Positions 53,355 through 61,548 of a DNA stretch of 64,000 nt are shown piece by piece. Below the pieces are notes generated by a model. It worked only from the letters and a program-made list of their open reading frames with translations. It did not search any database and was not told where the DNA came from. The number at the start of each line of letters is the position of its first letter. The stretch's first letter is position 1. Source of the DNA: Candidatus Kuenenia stuttgartensis (GTDB lineage Bacteria; Planctomycetota; GCA-002687715; CAIWVZ01). Where the stretch lies: contig CAMARR010000003.1 of NCBI GenBank assembly GCA_945860915.1, positions 62,001 through 126,000 on the forward strand, read 5' to 3'. The translations under genes were made by a program, and so were the position numbers.

Positions 53355-54025
53355 CCGAGGATCGCCTCAAGGAATGCAGAGGGCGGGTCCATCGCCGTAA
53401 AAGCGTGATCCGGATCCAGGGCTGCGAGGGTCTCGTACGTGCAGCCGCCAGTGGCGACAGCCACGGCCACCGCATCGCCATATCGGGCTGCGAGCACGTC
53501 GTTTTCGGTGTCGCCGATCATCACCACGTCGCGTGGCCCCGCAGGGCGGTGGCCAAGTTCGGCGGCACGCGCGCGCGCGATGCGCACCAACTCGCCGCGA
53601 TGCCGCGAATCGCACCCGTAGGCACCGACCATGAAATGGTCCGTGATCTCGTCTTTGGCCAGCTTGATTTCCGCGCCGCGACGCACATTTCCGGTCACTA
53701 GGCCGACCATGACGTTGGGCATCGACGACAGTTCATCCAGGACTGCCCGGACACCCGGCAACAAGAGACTCGGTGCTGCCGAGACCTCACGCGAGAGATT
53801 GGCAAGGTAGGCAGCGAGAATCGACGCGTGATCCTCGGATTTCCCTCCGGCCCGGCGGATTCCTTCGTCGATGATGTCGGGATCGGTGCGTCCGTGGAAC
53901 CCATACCCCTCGAACACATCGGTTGTTCCATAGTGGGCTGTAAAAGCACCTTCAATGCTCCGTCGTCCGATACCAACCGGCCGGATTAAGGTGCCATCAA
54001 TGTCGAAGAGAACGAGCCGTCGCAT
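53351..54025 (-). CDS. HAD-superfamily phosphatase (Gph-like)
   Basis: 224 residues. HAD motifs: LFDIDGTLIRP (DxD nucleophile/acid), a capping helical region with FTAHYGTTDVFEGYGFHGRTD, LVTGNVRRGAEIKLA (motif II Thr/motif III area) and MIGDTENDVLAAR (motif IV). Close to phosphoglycolate phosphatase-like enzymes; the actual substrate cannot be told. Transcribed divergently from the radical SAM fusion gene, with the glycosyltransferase downstream. Confidence 0.88.
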   Translation of the reverse strand: MRRLVLFDIDGTLIRPVGIGRRSIEGAFTAHYGTTDVFEGYGFHGRTDPDIIDEGIRRAGGKSEDHASILAAYLANLSREVSAAPSLLLPGVRAVLDELSSMPNVMVGLVTGNVRRGAEIKLAKDEITDHFMVGAYGCDSRHRGELVRIARARAAELGHRPAGPRDVVMIGDTENDVLAARYGDAVAVAVATGGCTYETLAALDPDHAFTAMDPPSAFLEAILG

Positions 54026-54063
54026 CGGGTCGATCCTAGCACCGTGATAAACTCTTGATTCCG

Positions 54064-56418
54064 ATGGACCAACCTCCCTACACCGTCCTCCTCACTGGCG
54101 CGACGGGCTACCTAGGCCGACGCCTCCTTTCCCGCCTCGTGGCTTCGGGACACCGCGTCGTCGCCCTTGTCCGTCATCGCGACGGATTGGGGGCGTTGCC
54201 AGCGGGCGAGGTAACAGTCATCGAGGCGGACTTAGATCAGCCGATCGGGATCAAATTGGGATTTGGCGTCGACGTCCTCGTTCACGCAGCGGCGCTGATT
54301 GACTACGACGCAGGATGGGCCAAGCTTGAACGAACCAACGTCCAAGGCTCGAAGCACGCGGCCGAGTTTGCCATCCGTTCAGGAGCTAAGCGCGGCATCC
54401 TCATCTCGAGTGTCGCAGCAGCAGGACCACTCTTCCCAACGTCGTTGCCAGCCGGAGAAGCCACCGGTCGAGACCCCGACACGGAGTACGGTCGGTCGAA
54501 GCTCCTTGGCGAAACTGCGTTCAGCGATTCTTTTGCGGCCGCGAAGCTCGAATCCCTCATCCTGCGGATGAGCAACTTGGTCGGCGATGGACACCCAGGA
54601 ATCGTTGAGCCGTTGTTTGCCGCGGCCCACGGTGGGGATCCAACCGCGCTGATTGCGGAATGGAATCAACATCGGTGGCAGCCTCTCCATGTTCTCGATG
54701 CCGCCGAAGCCGTGCTGAGCGCCGTGCAATTCGGTGGCTCTGGGATCTACACGCTCACTGATGGCACGACACCGACCGTCGGAGATCTGGTTCGAGATGT
54801 TGCTTGGTCTCTTCGCGGGTTTGGCTTGACAACCACCATCCCGCCGCTTGCATTCGGCGGACCACAAAGCCCCGAACGCATCCATTACGCCTATGTCCCG
54901 ACCCGCGCCTTTGCGGAGTGGAATTGGGCCGCTACTCGGACGTTTTCTCAAACGGTTATCGAACTTGCGGCATCGCGCGGACTGAAACGGGTCCGGACCG
55001 GTGCATTTCGTGTCGAAGGACCGCTTAAGACGGTCCTTCTCAACACTCCTGCCGCAGGCATGAAGTTGTCTCGCGATATGGCGGGGGGACTTGGCTTCGT
55101 CCATGAGTCCGACGATCGGTTCCAGCCACTCGACCTTCTATGGCTCGCTGCCCGACTTGAGAATGTGGGGTGGCCAGTCGAAGTGATCGACGGCAACCTC
55201 ATGGAGTTCACCGTCGGCGAACTCCTCTTTTATCTCGCCCGCACTCACGTCGATGCCATCGTTGCGGACGTCAACTTGCCGACGTTCGAAGCGGACCTCG
55301 TCTTCCTCAAGACGCTCAAGGAAGCGAGTCGCGTGCGCGTCATTGCGAAAACGGTTCTTTCACAAGGTGGCTTCATCGAGCGCCTGCTTCTCGAAGCGGG
55401 AGTCGATCTCGTCCTCCTCGGCGAATGTGACCTCACCATCGAACGGGTCATTTCCGGGGACGATGTCCGGGGAACCGCTCGCCTCGTTGACGGCCACGTC
55501 GAGGTGACCCCCGAAGAGAAGCTCGAGGATCTCGACCAACTGCCGATCCCGGCCCGCCATTTCCTCCCGAAGGAGGGCTACTCGTATTCGCTGCTTCCGA
55601 AGGACGGTTTCACCACCATCCAGACATCACGCGGGTGCCCTTATTCGTGCGGCTATTACTGCCCCTATCCGATGACCCAGGGTAAGGCATGGCGCGCCCG
55701 CTCTGCGGCCCATGTTGTCAAAGAGATCGAGGCATGTGTCGCCGCGGGCTACCGCCACTTCCTGATGCGAGACGCAACGTTCACGCTAGACCGCAAGCGT
55801 ACGCTCGACATCTGTCGCGAAATTTCCGCACGTGGCCTGCCCATCACCTTCTGGTGCGAGACGCGCATCAACTGCCTGGACGCGGAAGTTCTCGAAGCGA
55901 TGGCAAAAGCTGGTTGCAAGGGAATCAACTTTGGACTCGAGTCGGGGGACGACGAAATCCTCCGATCAGGCGCAAAGTCGGGCGTCGACGTCAAGAAAAT
56001 CCGGAGCATTCTGGCAGAGACCGATCGGCACGGGATCATCTCGCACCTGCTCGTGGTCGTTGGACTTCCACAGGAGACTCGGCGCTCCATCATGGGAACC
56101 TACCTCCTCCTCGGCGAACTTCCGGCGCGCACTCTCGGCGTCACGGGCATCACACCGTTCCCAGGCACGCAGCTGTGGAAGGATGCCGAGGCTAAGGGGT
56201 GGGTTAAGTCGCGTGAGTGGAGCCTCTACGGCGGCAACCAGGCCGTCATGAGCACCGACCACCTCACACAGGCAGACATCCGTTTTGCTGCCGAGATGCT
56301 GTTCACCTACTTCAATCTGACCCGACCTGGTCAGGGAACAGCGGAAGCGATTGAAGCCCACCGCGTCCGTATGCGCGAATGGGTCGAGCACGGCCTCGAT
56401 CGGTTGATTCCAGTCTGA
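54064..56418 (+). CDS. SDR epimerase-like / B12-binding / radical SAM fusion protein
   Basis: 784 residues from the ATG at 54064 (an in-frame TTG lies 9 nt upstream). Residues ~5-300: extended short-chain dehydrogenase with TGATGYLGRRLL (GxxGxxG), ISSVAAAG and YGRSK (YxxxK). ~325-460: a cobalamin-binding-like Rossmann domain (AARLENVGWPVEVIDGN ... VDAIVADVNLPTFEADL ... LLGECDLTIERVISG), without the DxHxxG base-off motif. ~515-720: radical SAM barrel with RGCPYSCGYYCPYP, whose cysteines are C525, C529 and C533 (CX3CX3C rather than CX3CX2C), GINFGLESGDDEIL and VVVGLPQETRRS. The protein could epimerise or modify a sugar or lipid-linked glycan; the product is unknown. Confidence 0.8.
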   Translation: MDQPPYTVLLTGATGYLGRRLLSRLVASGHRVVALVRHRDGLGALPAGEVTVIEADLDQPIGIKLGFGVDVLVHAAALIDYDAGWAKLERTNVQGSKHAAEFAIRSGAKRGILISSVAAAGPLFPTSLPAGEATGRDPDTEYGRSKLLGETAFSDSFAAAKLESLILRMSNLVGDGHPGIVEPLFAAAHGGDPTALIAEWNQHRWQPLHVLDAAEAVLSAVQFGGSGIYTLTDGTTPTVGDLVRDVAWSLRGFGLTTTIPPLAFGGPQSPERIHYAYVPTRAFAEWNWAATRTFSQTVIELAASRGLKRVRTGAFRVEGPLKTVLLNTPAAGMKLSRDMAGGLGFVHESDDRFQPLDLLWLAARLENVGWPVEVIDGNLMEFTVGELLFYLARTHVDAIVADVNLPTFEADLVFLKTLKEASRVRVIAKTVLSQGGFIERLLLEAGVDLVLLGECDLTIERVISGDDVRGTARLVDGHVEVTPEEKLEDLDQLPIPARHFLPKEGYSYSLLPKDGFTTIQTSRGCPYSCGYYCPYPMTQGKAWRARSAAHVVKEIEACVAAGYRHFLMRDATFTLDRKRTLDICREISARGLPITFWCETRINCLDAEVLEAMAKAGCKGINFGLESGDDEILRSGAKSGVDVKKIRSILAETDRHGIISHLLVVVGLPQETRRSIMGTYLLLGELPARTLGVTGITPFPGTQLWKDAEAKGWVKSREWSLYGGNQAVMSTDHLTQADIRFAAEMLFTYFNLTRPGQGTAEAIEAHRVRMREWVEHGLDRLIPV

Positions 56419-56568
56419 CAATAGACATGCGGCGCATCCCACGGCCGCCGGAGCAGTCGAATTGACAGGTCGTATGGGCCACATGGGCCACTTCGAATAC
56501 GCACCTCGTCTGATTCTCGCCGGGGGGGCGAGACAGCAACATGGATCCCTGTTCTTCCCGGTGTAGCC

Positions 56569-57003
56569 ATGACATCCAACTCCAAACTCCCGCGCCACGA
56601 AGTCGATGTCGCCACCGTCGGCGAATCGGTGAGAACCGCCGCCCAGCGTATGCAACAACGCCGGGTCGGCTGCGTCGTCGTGGTAGATCGCGAAGATCGC
56701 CCAATCGGAATCCTGACGGACCGTGACCTTGCAATCCGAGTGGTTGCAGCGGGCCTCAACCCGCTCGACGTCAAAGTCGGCGAGGTCATGACCCCCAACC
56801 CCACCACGGCTCCCGAGGATGCCGATTCCGACCGTCAGTTAACCGCCATGCGTTCAGCGCGCGTCCGAAGGCTGCCTCTGGTTGACCGCAACGGTCGCTT
56901 GAGAGATCTCATCGCACTCGATGATCTTCTCGCGCTTGAGGCTCACCGCCTCGGTACGGTCGCCGACCTGCTGTACGGCACCGGCCCTAAGTCCTCTAGT
57001 TAG
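56569..57003 (+). CDS. Two-CBS-domain protein
   Basis: 144 residues; two CBS motifs: VATVGESVRTAAQRMQQRRVGCVVVVD, DRPIGILTDRDLAIRV, VGEVMTPNPTTAPEDADSDRQLTAM and RRLPLVDRNGRL. Stand-alone CBS pairs sense adenine nucleotides. The stop codon overlaps that of the convergent MBL gene (4 nt). Confidence 0.9.
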   Translation: MTSNSKLPRHEVDVATVGESVRTAAQRMQQRRVGCVVVVDREDRPIGILTDRDLAIRVVAAGLNPLDVKVGEVMTPNPTTAPEDADSDRQLTAMRSARVRRLPLVDRNGRLRDLIALDDLLALEAHRLGTVADLLYGTGPKSSS

Positions 57004-57827
57004 GCCCCGGCCGTCGCCACGCGCCCAAAGAGCCGGGTCGGTCGATCCTGAAACGAAACCCAGCGTTCGAGGCCGGTTCTCTTCGGACCCGTCGCCTGCG
57101 TAAACGCCCTTCGAACATGTTCCGCGGAGTTGTTTTGCTCTGACAAATGAGCAAGGACAAGAGTACGCAAGGACAGATTGGCGTAGCGCGCCAAGGCGTT
57201 GGCAGCATCCGCGTTCGCGAGATGCCCGTATTCAGACCCAATGCGCCCCTTGAGGTGTGCGGGATACGGACCATCGGCGAGCATTCTCGGATCGTAATTC
57301 GACTCCATGACCAACGTCGTGCAGCGCGAAATCGCTTCTCCGACCACCGCATCGACTGAGCCCAAGTCGGTGAACACGCCCAACGTCTCGCCCTCGTGAT
57401 GAAGGAGAAACCCCACGGGCTCTGCGGCGTCGTGGGGCTTTGCAATGGGTTCGACTACGAGATCGCCGACTGTGAAGGGTGTCGCGTGGCCGATTCCTCG
57501 AACCTTCTCCACGCCCTTAAGACGGTCGGAGATGACGGCGCGAGTCCCATCTGTGCACCACACCGTCGCTCCCATACCTCGCGCCACGACTCCGACGCCG
57601 GAGACATGATCGTGGTGCTCGTGCGTGATCAGGATGCCGTCGATGCGTCGGTCACCGACGCCCACTTGGTCCATCCTCGATTGGGTCTCCTTCAGGTTGA
57701 GACCTGCATCGACGAGGAGTCGGACCGAGTTGGTCGCAACCAACACGGCATTCCCACGACTTCCGCTTCCTAGAACACAGAATTCCAATCGGCTCCCCAA
57801 CTTGCTCGGCAAGCATGGTGCGTGCAC
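57000..57827 (-). CDS. YycJ/WalJ-like metallo-beta-lactamase-fold hydrolase
   Basis: 275 residues. LEFCVLGSGSRGNAVLVAT opening and the metal site THEHHDHVSGVG (HxHxDH), then GVFTDLGSVDA (second Asp) and VLAHLSEQNNSAEHVRR (late His). Matches the YycJ/YvnB-type MBL exonuclease-like family, whose members hydrolyse nucleic-acid phosphodiesters; function in this organism unknown. Confidence 0.9.
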   Translation of the reverse strand: MHAPCLPSKLGSRLEFCVLGSGSRGNAVLVATNSVRLLVDAGLNLKETQSRMDQVGVGDRRIDGILITHEHHDHVSGVGVVARGMGATVWCTDGTRAVISDRLKGVEKVRGIGHATPFTVGDLVVEPIAKPHDAAEPVGFLLHHEGETLGVFTDLGSVDAVVGEAISRCTTLVMESNYDPRMLADGPYPAHLKGRIGSEYGHLANADAANALARYANLSLRTLVLAHLSEQNNSAEHVRRAFTQATGPKRTGLERWVSFQDRPTRLFGRVATAGA

Positions 57828-57893
57828 GGTGGATCGGCGTCAAGAAGCGCGGGCCAACTCTTGAAGCGAGCGAGCCCACGTTACCCTTACCCC

Positions 57894-58943
57894 ATGCTCC
57901 GCACGATCAGGCAACTCGGCCGCCAATGGCCCTTCTCAGTACCGGCAACTATCGTCGGGTCCATCGTATTGGCCTACGGACTCGCAGCGCTTGCGGCAAA
58001 GGAGCTCGGCGCGCTTCAGTCGATGGGGACTATGACGACCTATGCATATGTCGTCTGCGGCGCGTTGGACCCGGGCGAAATCGCCGGCCCCCGACCATGG
58101 ACAAGCTGGTTCACCTCGGCCTTCTTACATGGCGGGTTGATTCATCTGATCATGAATTCGATGAGCATCCTGCAGCTCGGTCGCCTTCTCGATGCCCTTA
58201 CGATGCCACGCAGCACCTTGCTTGCTTATCTCATGGGCGTCGTTGGTGGCGCAGCTGCGGTCATGGCTTTAGGGTGGTTCCAAGGCGGTGGCTCGGTGAC
58301 CATCGGAGCCAGTTCAGGAGCCTGCGGAATACTCGGGGCGTTGCTTGGCCTCATCTATCGCGCGCGCGGTGCCATGCTTGCGGAACTCCGACGTGAACTT
58401 CTCACGTCGACTGCCATTCTGATCGCAATCGGCTTTGCGCCTGGCATCAGCGCCATTGGGCACGCTGGAGGCCTGATCGCCGGGGTCGCGTGCGGGCTGA
58501 TACTCCGGCAACGTGGGAGTATCCGTCTGGCGCGAGACCCGTGGACATCGGGTCCGGACATTGCAGCAGCCGTTCTCACCTTTGCTTGTGTATTGGCGCT
58601 CGGAATCTCGGCATATCGCATCCCAAATGACATCAAGGTTTTGAAGTCGACCAAACCCCTCAGCGAACAGATTGAATCCCTGCGCAAGTGGTTATCACCG
58701 AACACACCTGCCCCAACCGAGATCGAACTTCGGGATTGGATCAACGTCAACGACCAGCTCAAACTCCCGCGTGCCTACGTCCCGATCATGGATGAAGTGC
58801 GGCGGGTGGCGGTCACGAGTGGCCTGCTTGATGGTCGAGCCATGAATTCGGATGAGGCTCAAAAAGCAACGCGGGCCATCGACACACTCCTAGAGCGTTT
58901 CGCGGCCGCAGCATTGTCCAGTGGGTGGTTCGAAAACCCGTGA
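57894..58943 (+). CDS. Rhomboid-family intramembrane serine protease
   Basis: 349 residues from the ATG at 57894 (MLRTIRQLGRQ); the longer frame overlaps the divergent MBL gene. Six or so membrane helices with rhomboid residues: FTSAFLHGGLIHLIMNSMSILQLGRLLD (HxxxxxHxxxN-like), TIGASSGACGILGALLGL (GxSG nucleophile) and ISAIGHAGGLIAGVACGL (catalytic His). A C-terminal soluble ~130 residues (LKSTKPLSEQIESLRKWLSP) is extra. Cleaves single-pass membrane proteins; target unknown. Confidence 0.92.
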   Translation: MLRTIRQLGRQWPFSVPATIVGSIVLAYGLAALAAKELGALQSMGTMTTYAYVVCGALDPGEIAGPRPWTSWFTSAFLHGGLIHLIMNSMSILQLGRLLDALTMPRSTLLAYLMGVVGGAAAVMALGWFQGGGSVTIGASSGACGILGALLGLIYRARGAMLAELRRELLTSTAILIAIGFAPGISAIGHAGGLIAGVACGLILRQRGSIRLARDPWTSGPDIAAAVLTFACVLALGISAYRIPNDIKVLKSTKPLSEQIESLRKWLSPNTPAPTEIELRDWINVNDQLKLPRAYVPIMDEVRRVAVTSGLLDGRAMNSDEAQKATRAIDTLLERFAAAALSSGWFENP

Positions 58944-59068
58944 CTTTGCAAATCGGCCGCGACCCTCGAAGCCCAAAGTCTGAGGCCTGAGAGAACTCGA
59001 GGCGGGTTCGACTAGAAATCAACGAACGCGCGCACGAGCCGAGCATGACACAGATCGCAACAGTGACA

Positions 59069-59470
59069 TCAGCGAGATGTACGGCGATAGACGAGCTCTT
59101 CGACCTTGAGGCGAGTCGCCTCGTCGATTCCAGTGGGGAGGAATCTCAATGAGATCTCGTACGCGCCCGGCCGCCCAACGCACGGCGCGGACCGGACCAC
59201 TTCGCCGATAAATTGAATCCCACTTTCAATCTCTGCCACTTCGAGACTCACTGCAACCTGCTCCCCGAGCGCGGCGGCCGTGTCCGCAACAAAAGCAAAC
59301 CCACCAAGCGATAGATTCCGCGACCAAGCAGTCCCAATTGGCGGCCGCCCGAGATCATCGAGGCCGCGATCAACAAATGTAATAGTCGCCTTAAAATTGT
59401 CGTCTACACGAACAAATCGTCGCTGTTCGGTGCCGCGCGGCTTTGAGGGCTTCTCTGCTCCTTCAGTCAT
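59069..59470 (-). CDS. PilZ-domain protein
   Basis: 133 residues from the ATG at 59470. PilZ c-di-GMP motif: QRRFVRVDDNF (RxxxR) early and SRNLSLGGFAFVAD (DxSxxG-like NLSLGG) about 35 residues later. Then EVAEIESGIQFIGEVVRSAP. The second element has N-L-S-L-G-G in place of D-x-S-x-x-G, a common variant. A cyclic-di-GMP receptor by family; partner unknown. Much of the longer upstream reading frame belongs to the divergent gene. Confidence 0.85.
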   Translation of the reverse strand: MTEGAEKPSKPRGTEQRRFVRVDDNFKATITFVDRGLDDLGRPPIGTAWSRNLSLGGFAFVADTAAALGEQVAVSLEVAEIESGIQFIGEVVRSAPCVGRPGAYEISLRFLPTGIDEATRLKVEELVYRRTSR

Positions 59471-59609
59471 GTTGCCGATACTACCGGACTTCGCAGGTTT
59501 CATAAGCACAAGAGAACAGGCGGGTCGATTTCTTGGCATCACCGTCGATAATCCTTCGGCTGACCGTCTGTGGATTTCGGACGCCCCAAATGCGTTACAC
59601 TCAGTTGCC

Positions 59610-60203
59610 ATGAACGCCCAAGTCGTCCCCCACAGTGGCGGCCTTCCAAAAGATGAGCTTGTCGGTGTGATCGAAGGTTGGTTGCGCGCTGACCCAGACT
59701 TGAAATTTAAGTCTGTCAAGAAAGACGCGCAGCGATTTCTCGGTGCACTCGTGACTCCAAAGCTCTTTCGCGCCGCATGTGACAGGTTGTGTTTGGCGCG
59801 TCCCCTGCGATCCCCGAACCGAGGAGCTCCCAACGTGCCCCGAGAATCTACACCGTTGATGAATTGGCTAGTTGCTTTTCTGACGAAGAACCCTGAGGCG
59901 ACCTTCCATGAAGCCAAGGATGCGGCGCAAAAAGCCGGCCACTCATTCGACCGAGCAATCGTGTTTGGACTTGCCCGAAAGAAATGTGGCTTGGCGCCAA
60001 TGAAGCCACGGACAACCCCACCCGGGAAACCAGGCCGCAAGCCCAAGTCCGCCGCTTTAGACAACGACGGGTCGTTCCGCACGAGCGAAATTTCGGACCT
60101 TCCATTCCGGCAGATTGAAGCCCGATTCAGGGCACTTCAAGCCGAAGTCTCAAGGCTCCGCAGTGCCCTCCAAAAGGCCCGCGCAGCGCTTGACGGCATC
60201 TGA
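59610..60203 (+). CDS. Duplicated-module putative DNA-binding protein
   Basis: 197 residues from the ATG at 59610 (MNAQVVPHSGGLPKDEL). It contains two copies of a ~40-residue helical module: residues ~23-63 (WLRADPDLKFKSVKKDAQRF ... LFRAACDRLCLA) and ~85-125 (FLTKNPEATFHEAKDAAQKA ... DRAIVFGLARKKCGLA), sharing the pattern [WF]L-x3-P-x3-F-x2-x-K-x2-AQ and a closing Ala/Cys-rich helix. A basic Pro-Gly-Lys linker (PPGKPGRKPKSA) resembles an AT-hook, and the C-terminus is a coiled coil (FRALQAEVSRLRSALQKA). A chromatin-like or regulatory role is inferred; no family is recognised. Confidence 0.65.
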   Translation: MNAQVVPHSGGLPKDELVGVIEGWLRADPDLKFKSVKKDAQRFLGALVTPKLFRAACDRLCLARPLRSPNRGAPNVPRESTPLMNWLVAFLTKNPEATFHEAKDAAQKAGHSFDRAIVFGLARKKCGLAPMKPRTTPPGKPGRKPKSAALDNDGSFRTSEISDLPFRQIEARFRALQAEVSRLRSALQKARAALDGI

Positions 60204-60252
60204 CCACGATTATCCCCTAATTCCTCCACGCGGTCCCTGATAGCGTGGAGGT

Positions 60253-61548
60253 ATGACGGACCCGGACCGCGACGACCTCATTCAGCACGTTCTGAGAGTG
60301 CAGCGCACGATCCGCACGTGCGAGGGCTGTGGGCAATGCTGCACCGAGGCTTTCAATAGTGTTGCCATCCTTCCCGTGGAAGCGAGGCGCGTCGCTGTTC
60401 ACGTCGCGACGTGGTCGGCCGATCGCCAGAAGGCGTACCGCGCTCGGATCGAATCCGCGATCGAGCAGTTTTCCTTGCGTGTTGGCGGCAAGAACCGCAA
60501 CTACACGTGCCCTTTCCTCGAATCAGACATGTCGTGCGCGCTTCCGTTCGACGTGAAGCCGGTCGCCTGCCTCGCATTTAATCCGGTGTCGCCGGATGCG
60601 TGCGAGATGGACCCGCGGCGATTCGACGCGGCCCACGCGACTGCAGCTGCCCGCAACCAAGAAGCCGGGTTCCCGGAGCGTCGTGTTCCCATACCCGTGG
60701 CGGTTCTCGCGGCGCTCGACCGCAAGATTCCACAGCGCGGAGCAGGATCAGCGACCACCGAGCCGGGCACGGCGCCTCGCAAATCGCTTCCGGCAAAGCC
60801 CATCGCGCTGCCCCGCCTCCTTTCCAAGTGGGGCGTCTGTTCGCGCAAGGAGGCAGAAGATCGCATCAACAACGGTCGAGTCGCAGTCGATGGGAATGTC
60901 GTGCGAGACGTCCTGTTCGAAGTTCGCCCACAGCGAGCCAAGATCACCGTGGACGGAAAGCCCGTTTCAGAAGGCAACGGTTCACGCACACACTCGTGGC
61001 TCGCTATGAACAAGCCCCGAGGCGTCGTTACGACGACCAAAGACCCGAAGGGGCGCCAAACGATCATGGACATCCTTGGCGATGGGGCGCGCCCGGGAGT
61101 CATGCCCGTTGGACGACTCGACGCCGACAGCGCGGGGCTCCTACTTCTCACGAGCGACCACGCCACCGCAGACAAGCTCCTTGATCCGCTCACACATGTC
61201 CTCAAGACCTATCGAGTCAAAGTGGCGGGACATCTCAGCCCAGACACGTGCCGTCGCCTTCTGTCGGAGACAATCGAAGTCGAAGGCCTGAAACTCGGCC
61301 CATTCGACGATTTAGAAATCGTCTCTGAGGGCCCCAAGTCGACGTGGGTGCTGGCATCGCTACGAGAAGGCAAGAACCGTCAGGTACGCAGGCGTTTCGC
61401 GCACGAGGGCCATGAGGTCGAGGTCCTCGTTCGCACGCGATTTGGGCCCGTCAGCCTTGGCGACCTCAAACCAGGTGAAGTTCGTCCACTTACTTCGGAA
61501 GAGGTATCACGGATACTCGGGACGTCGGGGCTGCGACATCCTCAATGA
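60253..61548 (+). CDS. YkgJ-like cysteine domain fused to an RluB/RsuA-type pseudouridine synthase
   Basis: 431 residues. Residues 1-165: Zn/Fe-S-type YkgJ domain with TCEGCGQCCTE (C23, C26, C29, C30) and later YTCPFLESDMSCALPFDVKPVACLAF. After a linker (~168-178) comes an S4 domain (PRLLSKWGVCSRKEAEDRINNGRVAVDG) and the synthase core (SWLAMNKPRGVVTTTKDP; catalytic D290 in GRLDADSAGLLLLT; KTYRVKVAGHLS; REGKNRQVRRRF). RsuA/RluB enzymes isomerise a uridine in 16S or 23S rRNA. A YkgJ fusion to this enzyme is not an arrangement I know. It overlaps the convergent exporter gene by 59 nt. Confidence 0.88.
   Translation: MTDPDRDDLIQHVLRVQRTIRTCEGCGQCCTEAFNSVAILPVEARRVAVHVATWSADRQKAYRARIESAIEQFSLRVGGKNRNYTCPFLESDMSCALPFDVKPVACLAFNPVSPDACEMDPRRFDAAHATAAARNQEAGFPERRVPIPVAVLAALDRKIPQRGAGSATTEPGTAPRKSLPAKPIALPRLLSKWGVCSRKEAEDRINNGRVAVDGNVVRDVLFEVRPQRAKITVDGKPVSEGNGSRTHSWLAMNKPRGVVTTTKDPKGRQTIMDILGDGARPGVMPVGRLDADSAGLLLLTSDHATADKLLDPLTHVLKTYRVKVAGHLSPDTCRRLLSETIEVEGLKLGPFDDLEIVSEGPKSTWVLASLREGKNRQVRRRFAHEGHEVEVLVRTRFGPVSLGDLKPGEVRPLTSEEVSRILGTSGLRHPQ

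Noticed and set aside
59069-60082. 337-residue reading of the PilZ frame
   Set aside because: The first ~200 residues overlap the divergent duplicated-module gene and have no motif; the PilZ domain begins right after the ATG at 59470.
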